From Bacillota bacterium (GTDB lineage Bacteria > Bacillota > Clostridia > Christensenellales > CALWSW01): 7,997 bases of DNA. Positions 1-6,112 of this stretch are shown here, in pieces. The notes beneath the pieces are model-generated. The model searched no databases, was not told the DNA's origin, and saw nothing but the letters and a program-made list of their open reading frames with translations. The stretch is from assembly GCA_023402915.1 (NCBI GenBank), contig JAEYFO010000237.1, forward strand, positions 1 through 7,997, in the 5' to 3' direction. Positions within the stretch are counted from its first letter, which is position 1, and each line of letters begins with the position of its first letter. A program made the translations under genes and the position numbers.

Positions 1-163
1 CGTGCGCAGCGACCTGCGCCCCTACAAAAACCAGTGGTACAACGACGCGCGGGAATTCGGCGCGCGGGCGAAGGACTGGCTCTATGCGCTGCTGCGTCCC
101 GCGCCCCGCTATCTGGGCGATCCCATCGACATCACCGGCCCGGGCACGGTCACGTTTGATTGA
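1..163 (+). CDS. C-terminal fragment of an unrecognised protein
   Basis: The reading frame beginning at base 2 is open for 53 codons to a TGA at 161-163, and its start lies before the window. The visible tail includes VRSDLRPYKNQW, a helical-looking REFGARAKDWLYALL stretch, and the end RYLGDPIDITGPGTVTFD. It is rich in Arg, Tyr and Trp, has no membrane segment, and uses GC-rich codons like the genes that follow. I do not recognise the family from this tail; a soluble enzyme is only a guess. An intrinsic terminator starts 14 nt after the stop, so this gene is the last of its transcript and is not an operon partner of the genes downstream. The stop codon lies inside a 14-bp tandem duplication (151-178). 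Confidence 0.7.
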   Translation, partial: VRSDLRPYKNQWYNDAREFGARAKDWLYALLRPAPRYLGDPIDITGPGTVTFD

Positions 164-178
164 ACACGTTTGATTGAA
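151..178 (+). repeat. Perfect 14-bp tandem duplication across a stop codon
   Basis: CACGTTTGATTGAA occurs twice head to tail, at 151-164 and 165-178, with no mismatch. The first copy supplies the last codons and the TGA stop of the upstream gene, and the second sits between the stop and the terminator stem. It looks like a recent slippage duplication. Because the first copy already contains the stop, the protein is unchanged. Confidence 0.9.
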
Positions 179-205
179 GAGAAGAGAGATTCTTCTCTTT
201 TTTTT
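177..205 (+). terminator. Intrinsic terminator of the upstream gene
   Basis: The arm AAGAGAAGA (177-185) pairs perfectly over 9 bp with TCTTCTCTT (191-199) around a 5-nt loop GAGAT, and an unbroken run of eight T (198-205) overlaps the 3' foot of the stem. The stem is purine on one arm and pyrimidine on the other. It begins 14 nt after the stop at 161-163 and separates that gene from the promoter at 281-314. Confidence 0.85.
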
Positions 206-280
206 GCCGTTTGGAGAGCAAAGAAAACGGTGTGGGAAACCGACAGCTGTTTTCGAAAAAAGGAACGCGGAAATGGTGTT

Positions 281-314
281 TTGTGACTGTATTGTGACCG
301 CCCCGTGGGATACT
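281..314 (+). promoter_or_regulatory. Promoter with tandem TTGTGAC activator-type box
   Basis: TTGTGAC is repeated exactly at 281-287 and 292-298, separated by 4 nt, giving an 11-bp repeat period. Ten bases later comes an extended -10 element, TGG (306-308) followed by GATACT (309-314). No normally spaced -35 is present. A 7-4-7 direct repeat ending about 10 bp before the -10 is the geometry used by OmpR/PhoB-class response regulators that replace the -35. Transcription would start near 321, giving a leader of about 70 nt to the ATG at 393. The repeat and the -10 are visible in the sequence; the regulator class is inference. Confidence 0.55.
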
Positions 315-376
315 AAAAGCAACCGATCAGCTATGCTATGGCTCGAGATCAAACGAAGGAGCCTCCGTTTGGAGGA

Positions 377-386
377 AGGAGAGGAG
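377..386 (+). promoter_or_regulatory. Ribosome binding site that fixes the start at 393
   Basis: The AGGAGAGGAG stretch lies 6 nt before ATG 393, and a second GGAGG is at 371-375. No such site precedes the in-frame alternative start at 174, which lies inside the upstream terminator. Starting at 393 also puts the signal peptide at the N-terminus. Confidence 0.85.
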
Positions 387-392
387 AATACG

Positions 393-2138
393 ATGAAGAG
401 AATCCGTTGGATCGCGCTGTTGACGGCGGCGCTGCTGCTTTTTGCGCTCCTGCCCGCGGCGGCGCTGGCCGAAGGCGCGCCCGTGCGCATCGGTACGGTG
501 GAATACCCCACACTCGACGAAGCGGTCGCGGCGGCGGAGGACGGCGCTGTGATCGAGCTGCTGGCCGATTGCACCAGCAGCGGCATGAACCTTTCGAAGA
601 ACCTGACCATCCGCGGCGTGGAGGGAACGCCGCGCAGGATCACCTTTACGGGCGCGGGCATCGCCCTGTGGGGAAAATCCCTCACCTTTGAGACCTGCGC
701 CGTGGACATGACCGGCGTGGGGAAAACCCCCTACGCCGAATGGAGCTGGATGACGATCTGCGCCAGCAAGAACGCCGAGCTGAGCCTGAAGAACGCCGCC
801 ATGACCCTGGACGGCACGGGCGCAGGCAACGCTCACGCCATCTATTTTTGCGGAAACGACAAGCTGAACCTGACCGGGGCCATTCTGACGATCCGCAATT
901 ACGCCCAGGACGCGCTTGAGTGGGACGGCGGCGACGGCGGCTACAACATCAACCTTGACAAGGCTTCCATCATTTGCGAGAACAACCGCTCCGGCTTCAC
1001 GGGCATCTTCAAGGTACAGGCGAAGAACAGCTTCATCCGCGTCGCCGGCAGCACCGGAAACGGCTCGAACGGCTCGGATTTTTATCTGGAAAACAGCGAA
1101 GTCCATTTTGACAACAACGGCTCCCATGGCCTTTCCGCCGGGATGCTCGAGGTGAAGGGCTCCACCGTCACCGCCATCGGCAACGGCGCAAACGGCGTTC
1201 ACGTGGGAAAAACCCTCACCGTGGACGGCACTTCTTCCCTGACGATCCAGAAAAACCGCTGTTCCATCAGCAGCAACTGGACGAGGCCCGGCGCGCTCTA
1301 TGTGGGCGGCGCGGGGTCGCGCATCGAGGCGGGCGCAACCGTGGACATTTCGGAAAACTCCGGCTCGGGCGTGTATATCAAGGCGGGCGCGGACCTGACC
1401 ATGGACGCCGGAACCATCACGAAAAACACCGCCCTCAAGCTGGGGTATGGCGGCGGCGTGTGCGCGGCGGGCGGCTTTGTGGCGGGCGGCAGCGTCCGCA
1501 TCCACAACAACCACGCGGGCGAAGCGGCAAACGGCTTTACCGGCACGGCGGGCGACGACCTGTACGTCGGCACGGCGGGCAGCATCACCGTTTCGGACGC
1601 CAATGCCAACGTCGGCGCGCTGCTTGACGACTGCGGCCACCGCATCACCGGCTACTTTGTCGATGACGAGAACATCCGTTGGGACGGGGACGCGGAAGAA
1701 CCGCTTCACGTCGAGGCGAAGGAGCTGTCCGAACCGGCGCAGCTGGGCGCGGGCACGGGCCTCAAGGCGGCGCACGGCATCGAGCCTGTCGCGCCCACTC
1801 CCACCCCCGGCACGGACCCCACCCCCGGCACGGATCCCACCCCCACGCCGCCGCCTACGGAGGTGCCTCCGCAGGTGTTCCCCGAACCCACGCCCAAGCC
1901 GACGCCGGAACCCACTCCCGAGCCTGTGCCGGAAGTGCCGCAAGTGCCCATGCCGCCGGCGGACGGCGAGATCGACATACACGAACAGAGCGAGATCGAC
2001 AGGTACGAACAGAGCGAGACCGAGCCGCCCGAGACGGCAGACCGTCCCGTGGGCATGGCGCTGATCCTGACGCTGATTCTGGCCGGCGCGCTGGCCGCAG
2101 TGGTGGTGGTGCGCCGCACGGCCCGCAGCGGAAAGTAA
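393..2138 (+). CDS. Secreted beta-helix surface protein with Pro-rich stalk and C-terminal membrane anchor
   Basis: Predicted 581 residues. Residues 1-26 form a classic signal peptide (MKRIRW, a Leu/Ala-rich core, cleavage after AALA). Residues 32-58 carry the phrase IGTVEYPTLDEAVAAAEDG and IELLADC, which typically opens pectate-lyase-like right-handed beta-helix proteins of Firmicutes. Residues of about 60-430 are short Asn/Gly-rich strands with recurring hydrophobic-polar turns and phrases such as LTIRG, LTMDAGTITKN and GGGVCAAGG, as expected for helix coils. Residues 464-523 are a Pro/Thr/Glu-rich stalk, 526-541 contain an 8-residue duplication (EIDIHEQS, EIDRYEQS), 553-573 form a transmembrane helix, and the tail RRTARSGK is basic. 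The fold suggests carbohydrate or wall binding; no catalytic residues can be assigned. The gene stands alone between a promoter and a terminator. No LPXTG motif precedes the anchor. Eight cysteines lie between residues 60 and 414. Confidence 0.88.
   Translation: MKRIRWIALLTAALLLFALLPAAALAEGAPVRIGTVEYPTLDEAVAAAEDGAVIELLADCTSSGMNLSKNLTIRGVEGTPRRITFTGAGIALWGKSLTFETCAVDMTGVGKTPYAEWSWMTICASKNAELSLKNAAMTLDGTGAGNAHAIYFCGNDKLNLTGAILTIRNYAQDALEWDGGDGGYNINLDKASIICENNRSGFTGIFKVQAKNSFIRVAGSTGNGSNGSDFYLENSEVHFDNNGSHGLSAGMLEVKGSTVTAIGNGANGVHVGKTLTVDGTSSLTIQKNRCSISSNWTRPGALYVGGAGSRIEAGATVDISENSGSGVYIKAGADLTMDAGTITKNTALKLGYGGGVCAAGGFVAGGSVRIHNNHAGEAANGFTGTAGDDLYVGTAGSITVSDANANVGALLDDCGHRITGYFVDDENIRWDGDAEEPLHVEAKELSEPAQLGAGTGLKAAHGIEPVAPTPTPGTDPTPGTDPTPTPPPTEVPPQVFPEPTPKPTPEPTPEPVPEVPQVPMPPADGEIDIHEQSEIDRYEQSETEPPETADRPVGMALILTLILAGALAAVVVVRRTARSGK
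1800..1844 (+). repeat. 18-nt tandem repeat in the stalk coding region
   Basis: Two 18-nt units (1800-1817 and 1818-1835) differ only at the last base, and half a unit follows (1836-1844). Each unit encodes PTPGTD, giving the PTPGTDPTPGTDPTP stalk. Such in-frame repeats can change copy number and so alter stalk length. Confidence 0.85.
1968..2015 (+). repeat. 24-nt tandem repeat encoding E-I-D-x-x-E-Q-S
   Basis: The units at 1968-1991 and 1992-2015 differ at three bases, all in the codons for the two variable residues (IH against RY). They encode EIDIHEQS and EIDRYEQS, an acidic segment between the Pro-rich stalk and the membrane anchor. A third partial copy (GAGAC) begins at 2016. Confidence 0.8.
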
Positions 2139-2242
2139 GCGCATCCCCAAAAACGGGAAAAAGGCCGCCCTTGCGGTAAAACGCTGAAATCCCCAAAGGA
2201 CGCGCCGCTTTGGCGGCGAGGGGCCAGAAAGAAAACAGGCGC

Positions 2243-2284
2243 AAAGCGGAGGGAAGCAATTCCTTCCGCTTTTTGCTGTTTTGG
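2243..2284 (+). terminator. Strong intrinsic terminator of the beta-helix gene
   Basis: Bases 2244-2255 pair with 2260-2271 over 12 bp with one G-T pair, closed by a GCAA (GNRA-type) tetraloop at 2256-2259; A2243 and T2272 can add a 13th pair. A T5 run at 2270-2274 follows, and after GCTG a second T4. Two smaller GC hairpins lie between the stop at 2138 and this stem (CCGC/GCGG at 2165-2176, CGCCGC/GCGGCG at 2203-2218). The 5' arm and the bases before it recur downstream of the stop at 7733. Confidence 0.88.
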
Positions 2285-2762
2285 GCGGCGGAGAGCGGGC
2301 GGCAGCGGACGGAGAAAGCTGCTGCGCGCCGCGAGGAACATAGAACCGGCGGAGACAGCCGAGGGAATTGGCCCGCACGTTCTTTATGTCGGAGAACCGG
2401 TTAAAAGGGATCCTGCTGCCGTCAGGCAAGCCCCTGCGGCGAATCAAACAAAACAGGGATTGGCGCAGGCGAGGGACAACGCCGTGCTTTCCTTGTGCTG
2501 TGGGAAGAAGGAAAAGGGAAACCGTTCTGTTGCTGGGGCCCCGCGCCGCGAACCGGATAGAAGCGCAAAGAACAACGCTGGGCGCGCAATAAAAACAGCG
2601 CTCCCCGTTGCAAAAAGCCGGCGCCGTTGCCGCGGCCGAAAACCAGCGCCGCCGCATGAGACAGCCGGGCGGGATCGCCGACAGGGCGTTCGCGGTTTTC
2701 TTTGCCGCGCGCGGGGAATTTTGCATGATTTTAACAAACTATGAACAGCCGCTCTCTCGCTC
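2285..2762 (+). other. Gene-free intergenic stretch
   Basis: No reading frame here has a ribosome binding site, a recognisable product or codon use like the neighbouring genes; open frames on both strands look like by-products of GC richness. The + strand is visibly rich in G and A up to about 2350. GAACCGG occurs at 2343-2349 and 2394-2400 and once more near 2550. The only AT-rich patch is 2719-2747, just upstream of the promoter at 2786, and it contains TTTAACA (2730-2736) and ATGAACA (2741-2747), an imperfect repeat with a 4-nt gap. I recognise no structured RNA, tRNA or insertion sequence. Confidence 0.6.
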
Positions 2763-2791
2763 TGGAAAATGCGGCGCAGAGGTGGTATACT
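2763..2791 (+). promoter_or_regulatory. Extended -10 promoter of the CotH-VTC-DUF4956 cluster
   Basis: TATACT (2786-2791) is preceded by TGG (2783-2785), making a good extended -10. A weak -35 candidate TGGAAA (2763-2768) sits 17 bp upstream. The stretch TGGTATACTAAA is nearly the same as TGGGATACTAAA at the promoter of the beta-helix gene. An AT-rich patch with two AACA-ending repeats at 2730-2747 may serve as an upstream element or regulator site. Transcription would start near 2798, leaving a leader of about 220 nt. Confidence 0.65.
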
Positions 2792-2823
2792 AAACAGAAG
2801 TGGCCGTTGGCCGATGGCGGTCG

Positions 2824-2963
2824 GCCCTTTGTCGAGAGTATTTGAAACAAAATGCAAAGCGGGACCGCTGCCGGATCTGCTTTTTGCCCTTTGGATGTTT
2901 GAACTTTTGCGTTTTGAACCTTGAACCGCTCTGCCGTTCAACGGTTTGCCCTTTGACCCTTTG
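2824..2963 (+). repeat. GCCCTTTG repeats at 62-nt spacing in the leader
   Basis: GCCCTTTG occurs at 2824-2831, 2886-2893 and 2948-2955, exactly 62 nt apart each time, and ACCCTTTG follows at 2956-2963. The last two regular copies are extended to TTTGCCCTTTG (2883-2893 and 2945-2955). Each of these two is preceded by ACCGCT (2864-2869 and 2925-2930) and then GCCG. This looks like a degenerate tandem duplication of about 62 nt; only these blocks are conserved. Confidence 0.5.
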
Positions 2964-3002
2964 GCCGCCCGGCGCGCTGCGTCCGCTGCGCCAAATCAGC
3001 AC

Positions 3003-3010
3003 AAGGAGGA
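3003..3010 (+). promoter_or_regulatory. Ribosome binding site supporting a TTG start
   Basis: AAGGAGGA with the core GGAGG at 3005-3009 lies 7 nt before TTG 3017. The next in-frame Met codon is at residue 51, past the membrane segment, so TTG is the only start that keeps the N-terminal anchor. Confidence 0.9.
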
Positions 3011-3016
3011 ACCTGC

Positions 3017-6000
3017 TTGAAAAATCGCGTTCTCATCATATTGCTTGCCGCCCTGTTCGGCGTGGCGCTCATCGTCTATCTCATCGTTGGAGGCGGCGCG
3101 GGAAGCAGCCAAAGTCAGGCCGGATTCACCTCTTCGGCGGCCGGTTCCGTGCTCATCAACGAGGCCATGGCCTCCAATCCCGGAATCATCCCCGCGCCCG
3201 ACGGCCAGTTTTACGACTGGATCGAGCTGTATAACCCTTCGAGCGAAGCGGTCGATCTGTCCAACTGGGGCCTGTCCGATCAGGCGAACGTGGCGGCCAA
3301 GTGGACGTTTGGCAGCGGCACGACCATTGAGCCGGGCGGCTATCTGCTCGTCTATTGCTCCGATCTCGACCAGAACGACCCGGGGAAGGGCGCGCTGCAC
3401 ACCAGCTTCAAGCTCAAGTCCGGTTCGGACACCGTCGTCCTTTCCGACAGCACCGGCAAGACCGTGGACGCCCTGCCCCTTGCGGAGGTGACGAGCGGCA
3501 GCTCCCTCGGCCGCGAAGCGGGCAACACCGGCGAATGGCTGGAGTTTGCCGAGCCGACCCCCGGCTTTGAAAATTCCGAAGCGGGGCGCAAGGCCTATCT
3601 CGCGTCCATGGACGGCAGCGCCATCGGCCTGAAGATCAGCGAGTTCCAGTCGTCGAACAAAACCACCCTCGCCGCGCAGGACGGCAGCTATCCCGACTGG
3701 GTGGAGATCCATAACCCCACCGGCGCGGCCATCGACCTTTCGGGCTTCGGCCTGTCGGACAAGCGGGAAAAGCCCATGCGCTGGACGTTCCCCGAGGGCA
3801 CGACCATCGAGGCGGGCGGCTATCTTCTCGTCTATTGCGACGGCGTGTCCGATCTGACCGGCCAGTATCCCGGCGAGCTGCACGCGTCGTTCAGCCTTTC
3901 GGCCTATGAAGAAAGCGTCGTGCTTTCCTCCGCGAGCGGACAGTGCATCGACGCGGTGGATTACAAGGGCATCCCCGCCGACGCTTCCTATATTCAAACC
4001 GAAAACGGAACCTGGGAAGTGACTGCCAAACCCACCCCCGGTTATCCCAACACCGACGAAGGGTTTACCGCTTTTCAGGAGCATGTGGCCGCCGCCTATA
4101 CGGGCAGCGGTCTCATCATATCTGAAATCATGCTCTCCAACAGCAGCTATGTCCCCGACGGCGGGGGGTATTACGACTGGATCGAGCTGCACAACACCAC
4201 GAACGAGACCATCGACCTTTCGGGCTGGGGGCTTTCCGACAAGTCCAAGAACCCCCTCAAATGGACGTTTCCCGAGGGCACGGCCATCGGCGCGGGGCAG
4301 TATCTTCTCGTGCAGGCGTCCGGATTGGACGTGAAGGACCCTTCCGCCGCAAAAAAGACCTGTCTGCACACCAATTTCAGCCTCAGCTCCGCCGGGGAGA
4401 TCATCCTGCTTTCCAAGCCGGACGGGACGCTGGCCGACAAGCTCAACTGCGGCCGTCTCATCGGCGGCGTGAGCTATGGCCGCTCCGACGGCGGCACGCC
4501 GCTCTACTATCAAAAGCCCACCCCCGGCGAGGCCAACGGCACGGGCTATCCCGGCTACGCCAAGCAGCCGGAGATCCTGCTGGCCGCCGGATTTTACCCC
4601 GGCACGAAGCAGGCGGAGGTGAGCGTTCCGGACGGCACGAAGGTCTATTATACGACGGACGGCTCCGTGCCCGACGAATCGGACACGCCCTATACCGGCC
4701 CCATCACCATCGAACAGACCACCTCCCTTCGGGTGCGCGCCTTTGCAGACGGCCTTTTGCCCAGCCAGACGGCCACGGCCAGCTATCTCATCGCCAGCCC
4801 CCATTCGTCCGGCCTTTCCGTCGTGTTCGTTTCGATGGAAAACAGCGACCTTTACGACGAAAACACCGGCATCTATGTCTACGGCCCCAACCCCGGCAGC
4901 GCCCCGACGTATAAGACCGCCAACTTCAATCAGGAGTGGGAGCGGGCCTGCCACGTGGAGATCTTCGACGGATCGGGCAATTTGCAGGTGTCGCAGGATC
5001 TGGCCATCCGCATTTTCGGCGCGTTCTCCCGCCTGAGGGAGCAAAAGGGCTTCGCCCTCATCGCCCGGAACGAAAACGGGGCCAATACCATCGAGTATCC
5101 GCTCTTTGAAAACCGCGACGCGCAGAGCTACAAGTCCATCGTCCTTCGCGCCGGCGCGCAGGATTCCACCGTCACGAAGATCAAGGACATCGTGGCCACC
5201 GGCCTGGTGGACGGCACGACGAACCTTCAGGTGCAGGCCTACCGGCAGGCGGTGCTCTATATTAACGGCCAGTATTTCGGCGTGTATAACATCCGCGAAA
5301 AGGTGACCCGCTACTTCATCGGCGCCCATTATCCCGATTACGATATCGACAACCTCGACATCCTCGTGGGCAACGGCTCTGTGGTGCAGGGCAGCAACAA
5401 GGAATACAAGGAAATGATTTCCTGGTGCGCCCAGACCGATTTTGCAAAGGATGAAAACTACGAAAAGCTCTGCTCCATGGTGGATATCGACAATTATATC
5501 GACTACCTCATCGCGGAAATGTACGTCGCCAACACCGACTCGGGCAACATCAAGTTCTTCCGCGAGCGCTCCTCCGACCCGGAGCGCAGCAAGTGGAAAT
5601 GGATCTATTACGACTTCTGCTGGACGTTCCTGGGGGTCAAGCGGGACTTTGTGGAGTGGTTCACCAACCCGGCCGGCCACGGCGTGGGCAAGGGTTTTTC
5701 GAACCAGCTGACCATTTCCCTCATGCAGAACCAGCAGTTCCGGAACCGCTTCCTCAAGCGGAGCGCCGAGCTGCTCAATTCCATCTATACGCCCGAAAAC
5801 GTGCTGGCCAAGATCGCCGAGTGCTCCGAAACGATCTATCCGGAAATGGAGCGCAAGGGGGGCGATCCCGAGCGCTGGCCGGAGGGCGGCGGCTTTCGCA
5901 ACTGGAAGGCCTGCGTCAAGAGCATGAGGAACTTTGCCCGCCAGCGGCGAAACTACATGATCGACGCGCTGCAAAACTATTTCAGCCTGTCCGACAGCGA

Positions 6001-6046
6001 GACCCTTCGCATCTTCGGCGAAAAGGACGTGGTGGAGCTGGAATAA
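3017..6046 (+). CDS. CotH-family atypical kinase with three lamin-tail domains, membrane-anchored
   Basis: Predicted 1009 residues from a TTG start. Residues 4-24 form an N-terminal hydrophobic segment, a signal anchor or uncleaved signal peptide, so the rest should lie outside the membrane. Three lamin-tail (LTD) domains follow at about 44-155, 204-316 and 365-480, each with a DWxExxNP/T-type phrase, a LS-x-x-G-LSD turn and a WTF...G(G/Q)YLLV strand. Residues 517-592 look like a chitobiase-type C-terminal beta-sandwich (VYYTTDGSVPDESDTPYTGP). Residues of about 600-990 are the CotH domain: RIFGAFSRLREQKGFAL (665-681), LRAGAQDST (710-718), GVYNIREKV (755-763), NTDSGNIKFF (839-848) and KWIYYDFCWTFLG (861-873). 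In Bacillus, CotH phosphorylates spore-coat proteins with a catalytic core needing two Asp; D841 and D866 are the likely equivalents. C868 stands where relatives often have a second Asp. Substrate unknown; first gene of the cluster with VTC and DUF4956. Confidence 0.93.
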   Translation: MKNRVLIILLAALFGVALIVYLIVGGGAGSSQSQAGFTSSAAGSVLINEAMASNPGIIPAPDGQFYDWIELYNPSSEAVDLSNWGLSDQANVAAKWTFGSGTTIEPGGYLLVYCSDLDQNDPGKGALHTSFKLKSGSDTVVLSDSTGKTVDALPLAEVTSGSSLGREAGNTGEWLEFAEPTPGFENSEAGRKAYLASMDGSAIGLKISEFQSSNKTTLAAQDGSYPDWVEIHNPTGAAIDLSGFGLSDKREKPMRWTFPEGTTIEAGGYLLVYCDGVSDLTGQYPGELHASFSLSAYEESVVLSSASGQCIDAVDYKGIPADASYIQTENGTWEVTAKPTPGYPNTDEGFTAFQEHVAAAYTGSGLIISEIMLSNSSYVPDGGGYYDWIELHNTTNETIDLSGWGLSDKSKNPLKWTFPEGTAIGAGQYLLVQASGLDVKDPSAAKKTCLHTNFSLSSAGEIILLSKPDGTLADKLNCGRLIGGVSYGRSDGGTPLYYQKPTPGEANGTGYPGYAKQPEILLAAGFYPGTKQAEVSVPDGTKVYYTTDGSVPDESDTPYTGPITIEQTTSLRVRAFADGLLPSQTATASYLIASPHSSGLSVVFVSMENSDLYDENTGIYVYGPNPGSAPTYKTANFNQEWERACHVEIFDGSGNLQVSQDLAIRIFGAFSRLREQKGFALIARNENGANTIEYPLFENRDAQSYKSIVLRAGAQDSTVTKIKDIVATGLVDGTTNLQVQAYRQAVLYINGQYFGVYNIREKVTRYFIGAHYPDYDIDNLDILVGNGSVVQGSNKEYKEMISWCAQTDFAKDENYEKLCSMVDIDNYIDYLIAEMYVANTDSGNIKFFRERSSDPERSKWKWIYYDFCWTFLGVKRDFVEWFTNPAGHGVGKGFSNQLTISLMQNQQFRNRFLKRSAELLNSIYTPENVLAKIAECSETIYPEMERKGGDPERWPEGGGFRNWKACVKSMRNFARQRRNYMIDALQNYFSLSDSETLRIFGEKDVVELE
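3146..4450 (+). repeat. Three tandem lamin-tail domain coding repeats
   Basis: The blocks at about 3146-3481, 3626-3964 and 4109-4450 encode LTD copies 1 to 3. Copies two and three are close even in DNA: ATCGACCTTTCGGGCT occurs in both (near 3731 and 4211), as does CCCGAGGGCACG after TGGACGTT. This points to duplication of one domain, with copy 1 older or more diverged. Spacers of about 50 residues separate the copies, each with a P-T-P-G turn (residues 180-183, 339-342, 501-504). Confidence 0.75.
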
Positions 6047-6081
6047 TTTGCCGTCCGGTTTCAAACTTCAAAGCAGACCAG

Positions 6082-6099
6082 CCGCGCCCCTTTGCGCGG
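6082..6099 (+). other. Hairpin just upstream of the VTC gene ribosome binding site
   Basis: CCGCGC (6082-6087) pairs with GCGCGG (6094-6099) around CCCTTT. The stem ends only 3 nt before the GGGAGGAA Shine-Dalgarno stretch (6103-6110). An alternative pairing of CCCC (6087-6090) with GGGG (6098-6101) would shift the structure closer to it. It has no T run and so is not a terminator; a translational or RNA-stability role is possible. Confidence 0.45.
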
Positions 6100-6112
6100 G
6101 GAGGGAGGAAGA

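Larger units (their letters stand above)
2798..3016 (+). promoter_or_regulatory. Long 5' leader of the CotH cluster with hairpin and repeats
   Basis: From the predicted transcript start to the TTG start there are about 220 nt without a credible gene. GGCCGA (2809-2814) pairs with TCGGCC (2821-2826) around a 6-nt loop, forming a 5'-end hairpin. The middle is T-rich and full of TTTG words, and TTGAAC (2921-2926) can pair with GTTCAA (2936-2941). I cannot match it to a known riboswitch. Its length and repetitiveness suggest post-transcriptional control, but that is inference. Confidence 0.4.

Noticed and set aside
174..392. Upstream extension of the beta-helix gene to a start at 174
   Set aside because: The extension begins inside the tandem duplication and crosses the upstream terminator and the promoter. 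It would bury the signal peptide and has no ribosome binding site.
336..2726. 796-codon open frame on the minus strand
   Set aside because: It is antisense to the beta-helix gene and continues through the intergenic region. The product is Arg/Ala/His-rich low-complexity sequence with no ribosome binding site or recognisable domain, as expected from GC-rich codon use on the opposite strand.
2210..2744. Small + strand open frames (2210-2404, 2368-2592, 2460-2744)
   Set aside because: The first runs through the intrinsic terminator at 2243-2274. The others lack ribosome binding sites and have low-complexity Arg-rich products.
2824..2963. CRISPR array made of GCCCTTTG repeats
   Set aside because: The shared words are only 8-11 nt, the intervening sequences are partly related, and there are no cas genes. 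The 62-nt period fits a degenerate duplication better.
2800..3234. 144-codon + strand frame through the leader into the CotH gene
   Set aside because: It overlaps the CotH start out of frame, has no ribosome binding site, and its Cys/Leu-rich stretch comes from the TTTG-rich repeats.
2996..6064. 1022-codon open frame on the minus strand
   Set aside because: It mirrors the CotH gene, which has clear LTD and CotH domains, an AAGGAGGA site and an N-terminal anchor. The antisense product is repetitive because the LTD repeats are repetitive, and it has no start signal.
6092..6112. TTG start seven codons upstream for the VTC protein
   Set aside because: It lies before the Shine-Dalgarno stretch at 6103-6110, within a hairpin. 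ATG 6113 has the proper site.
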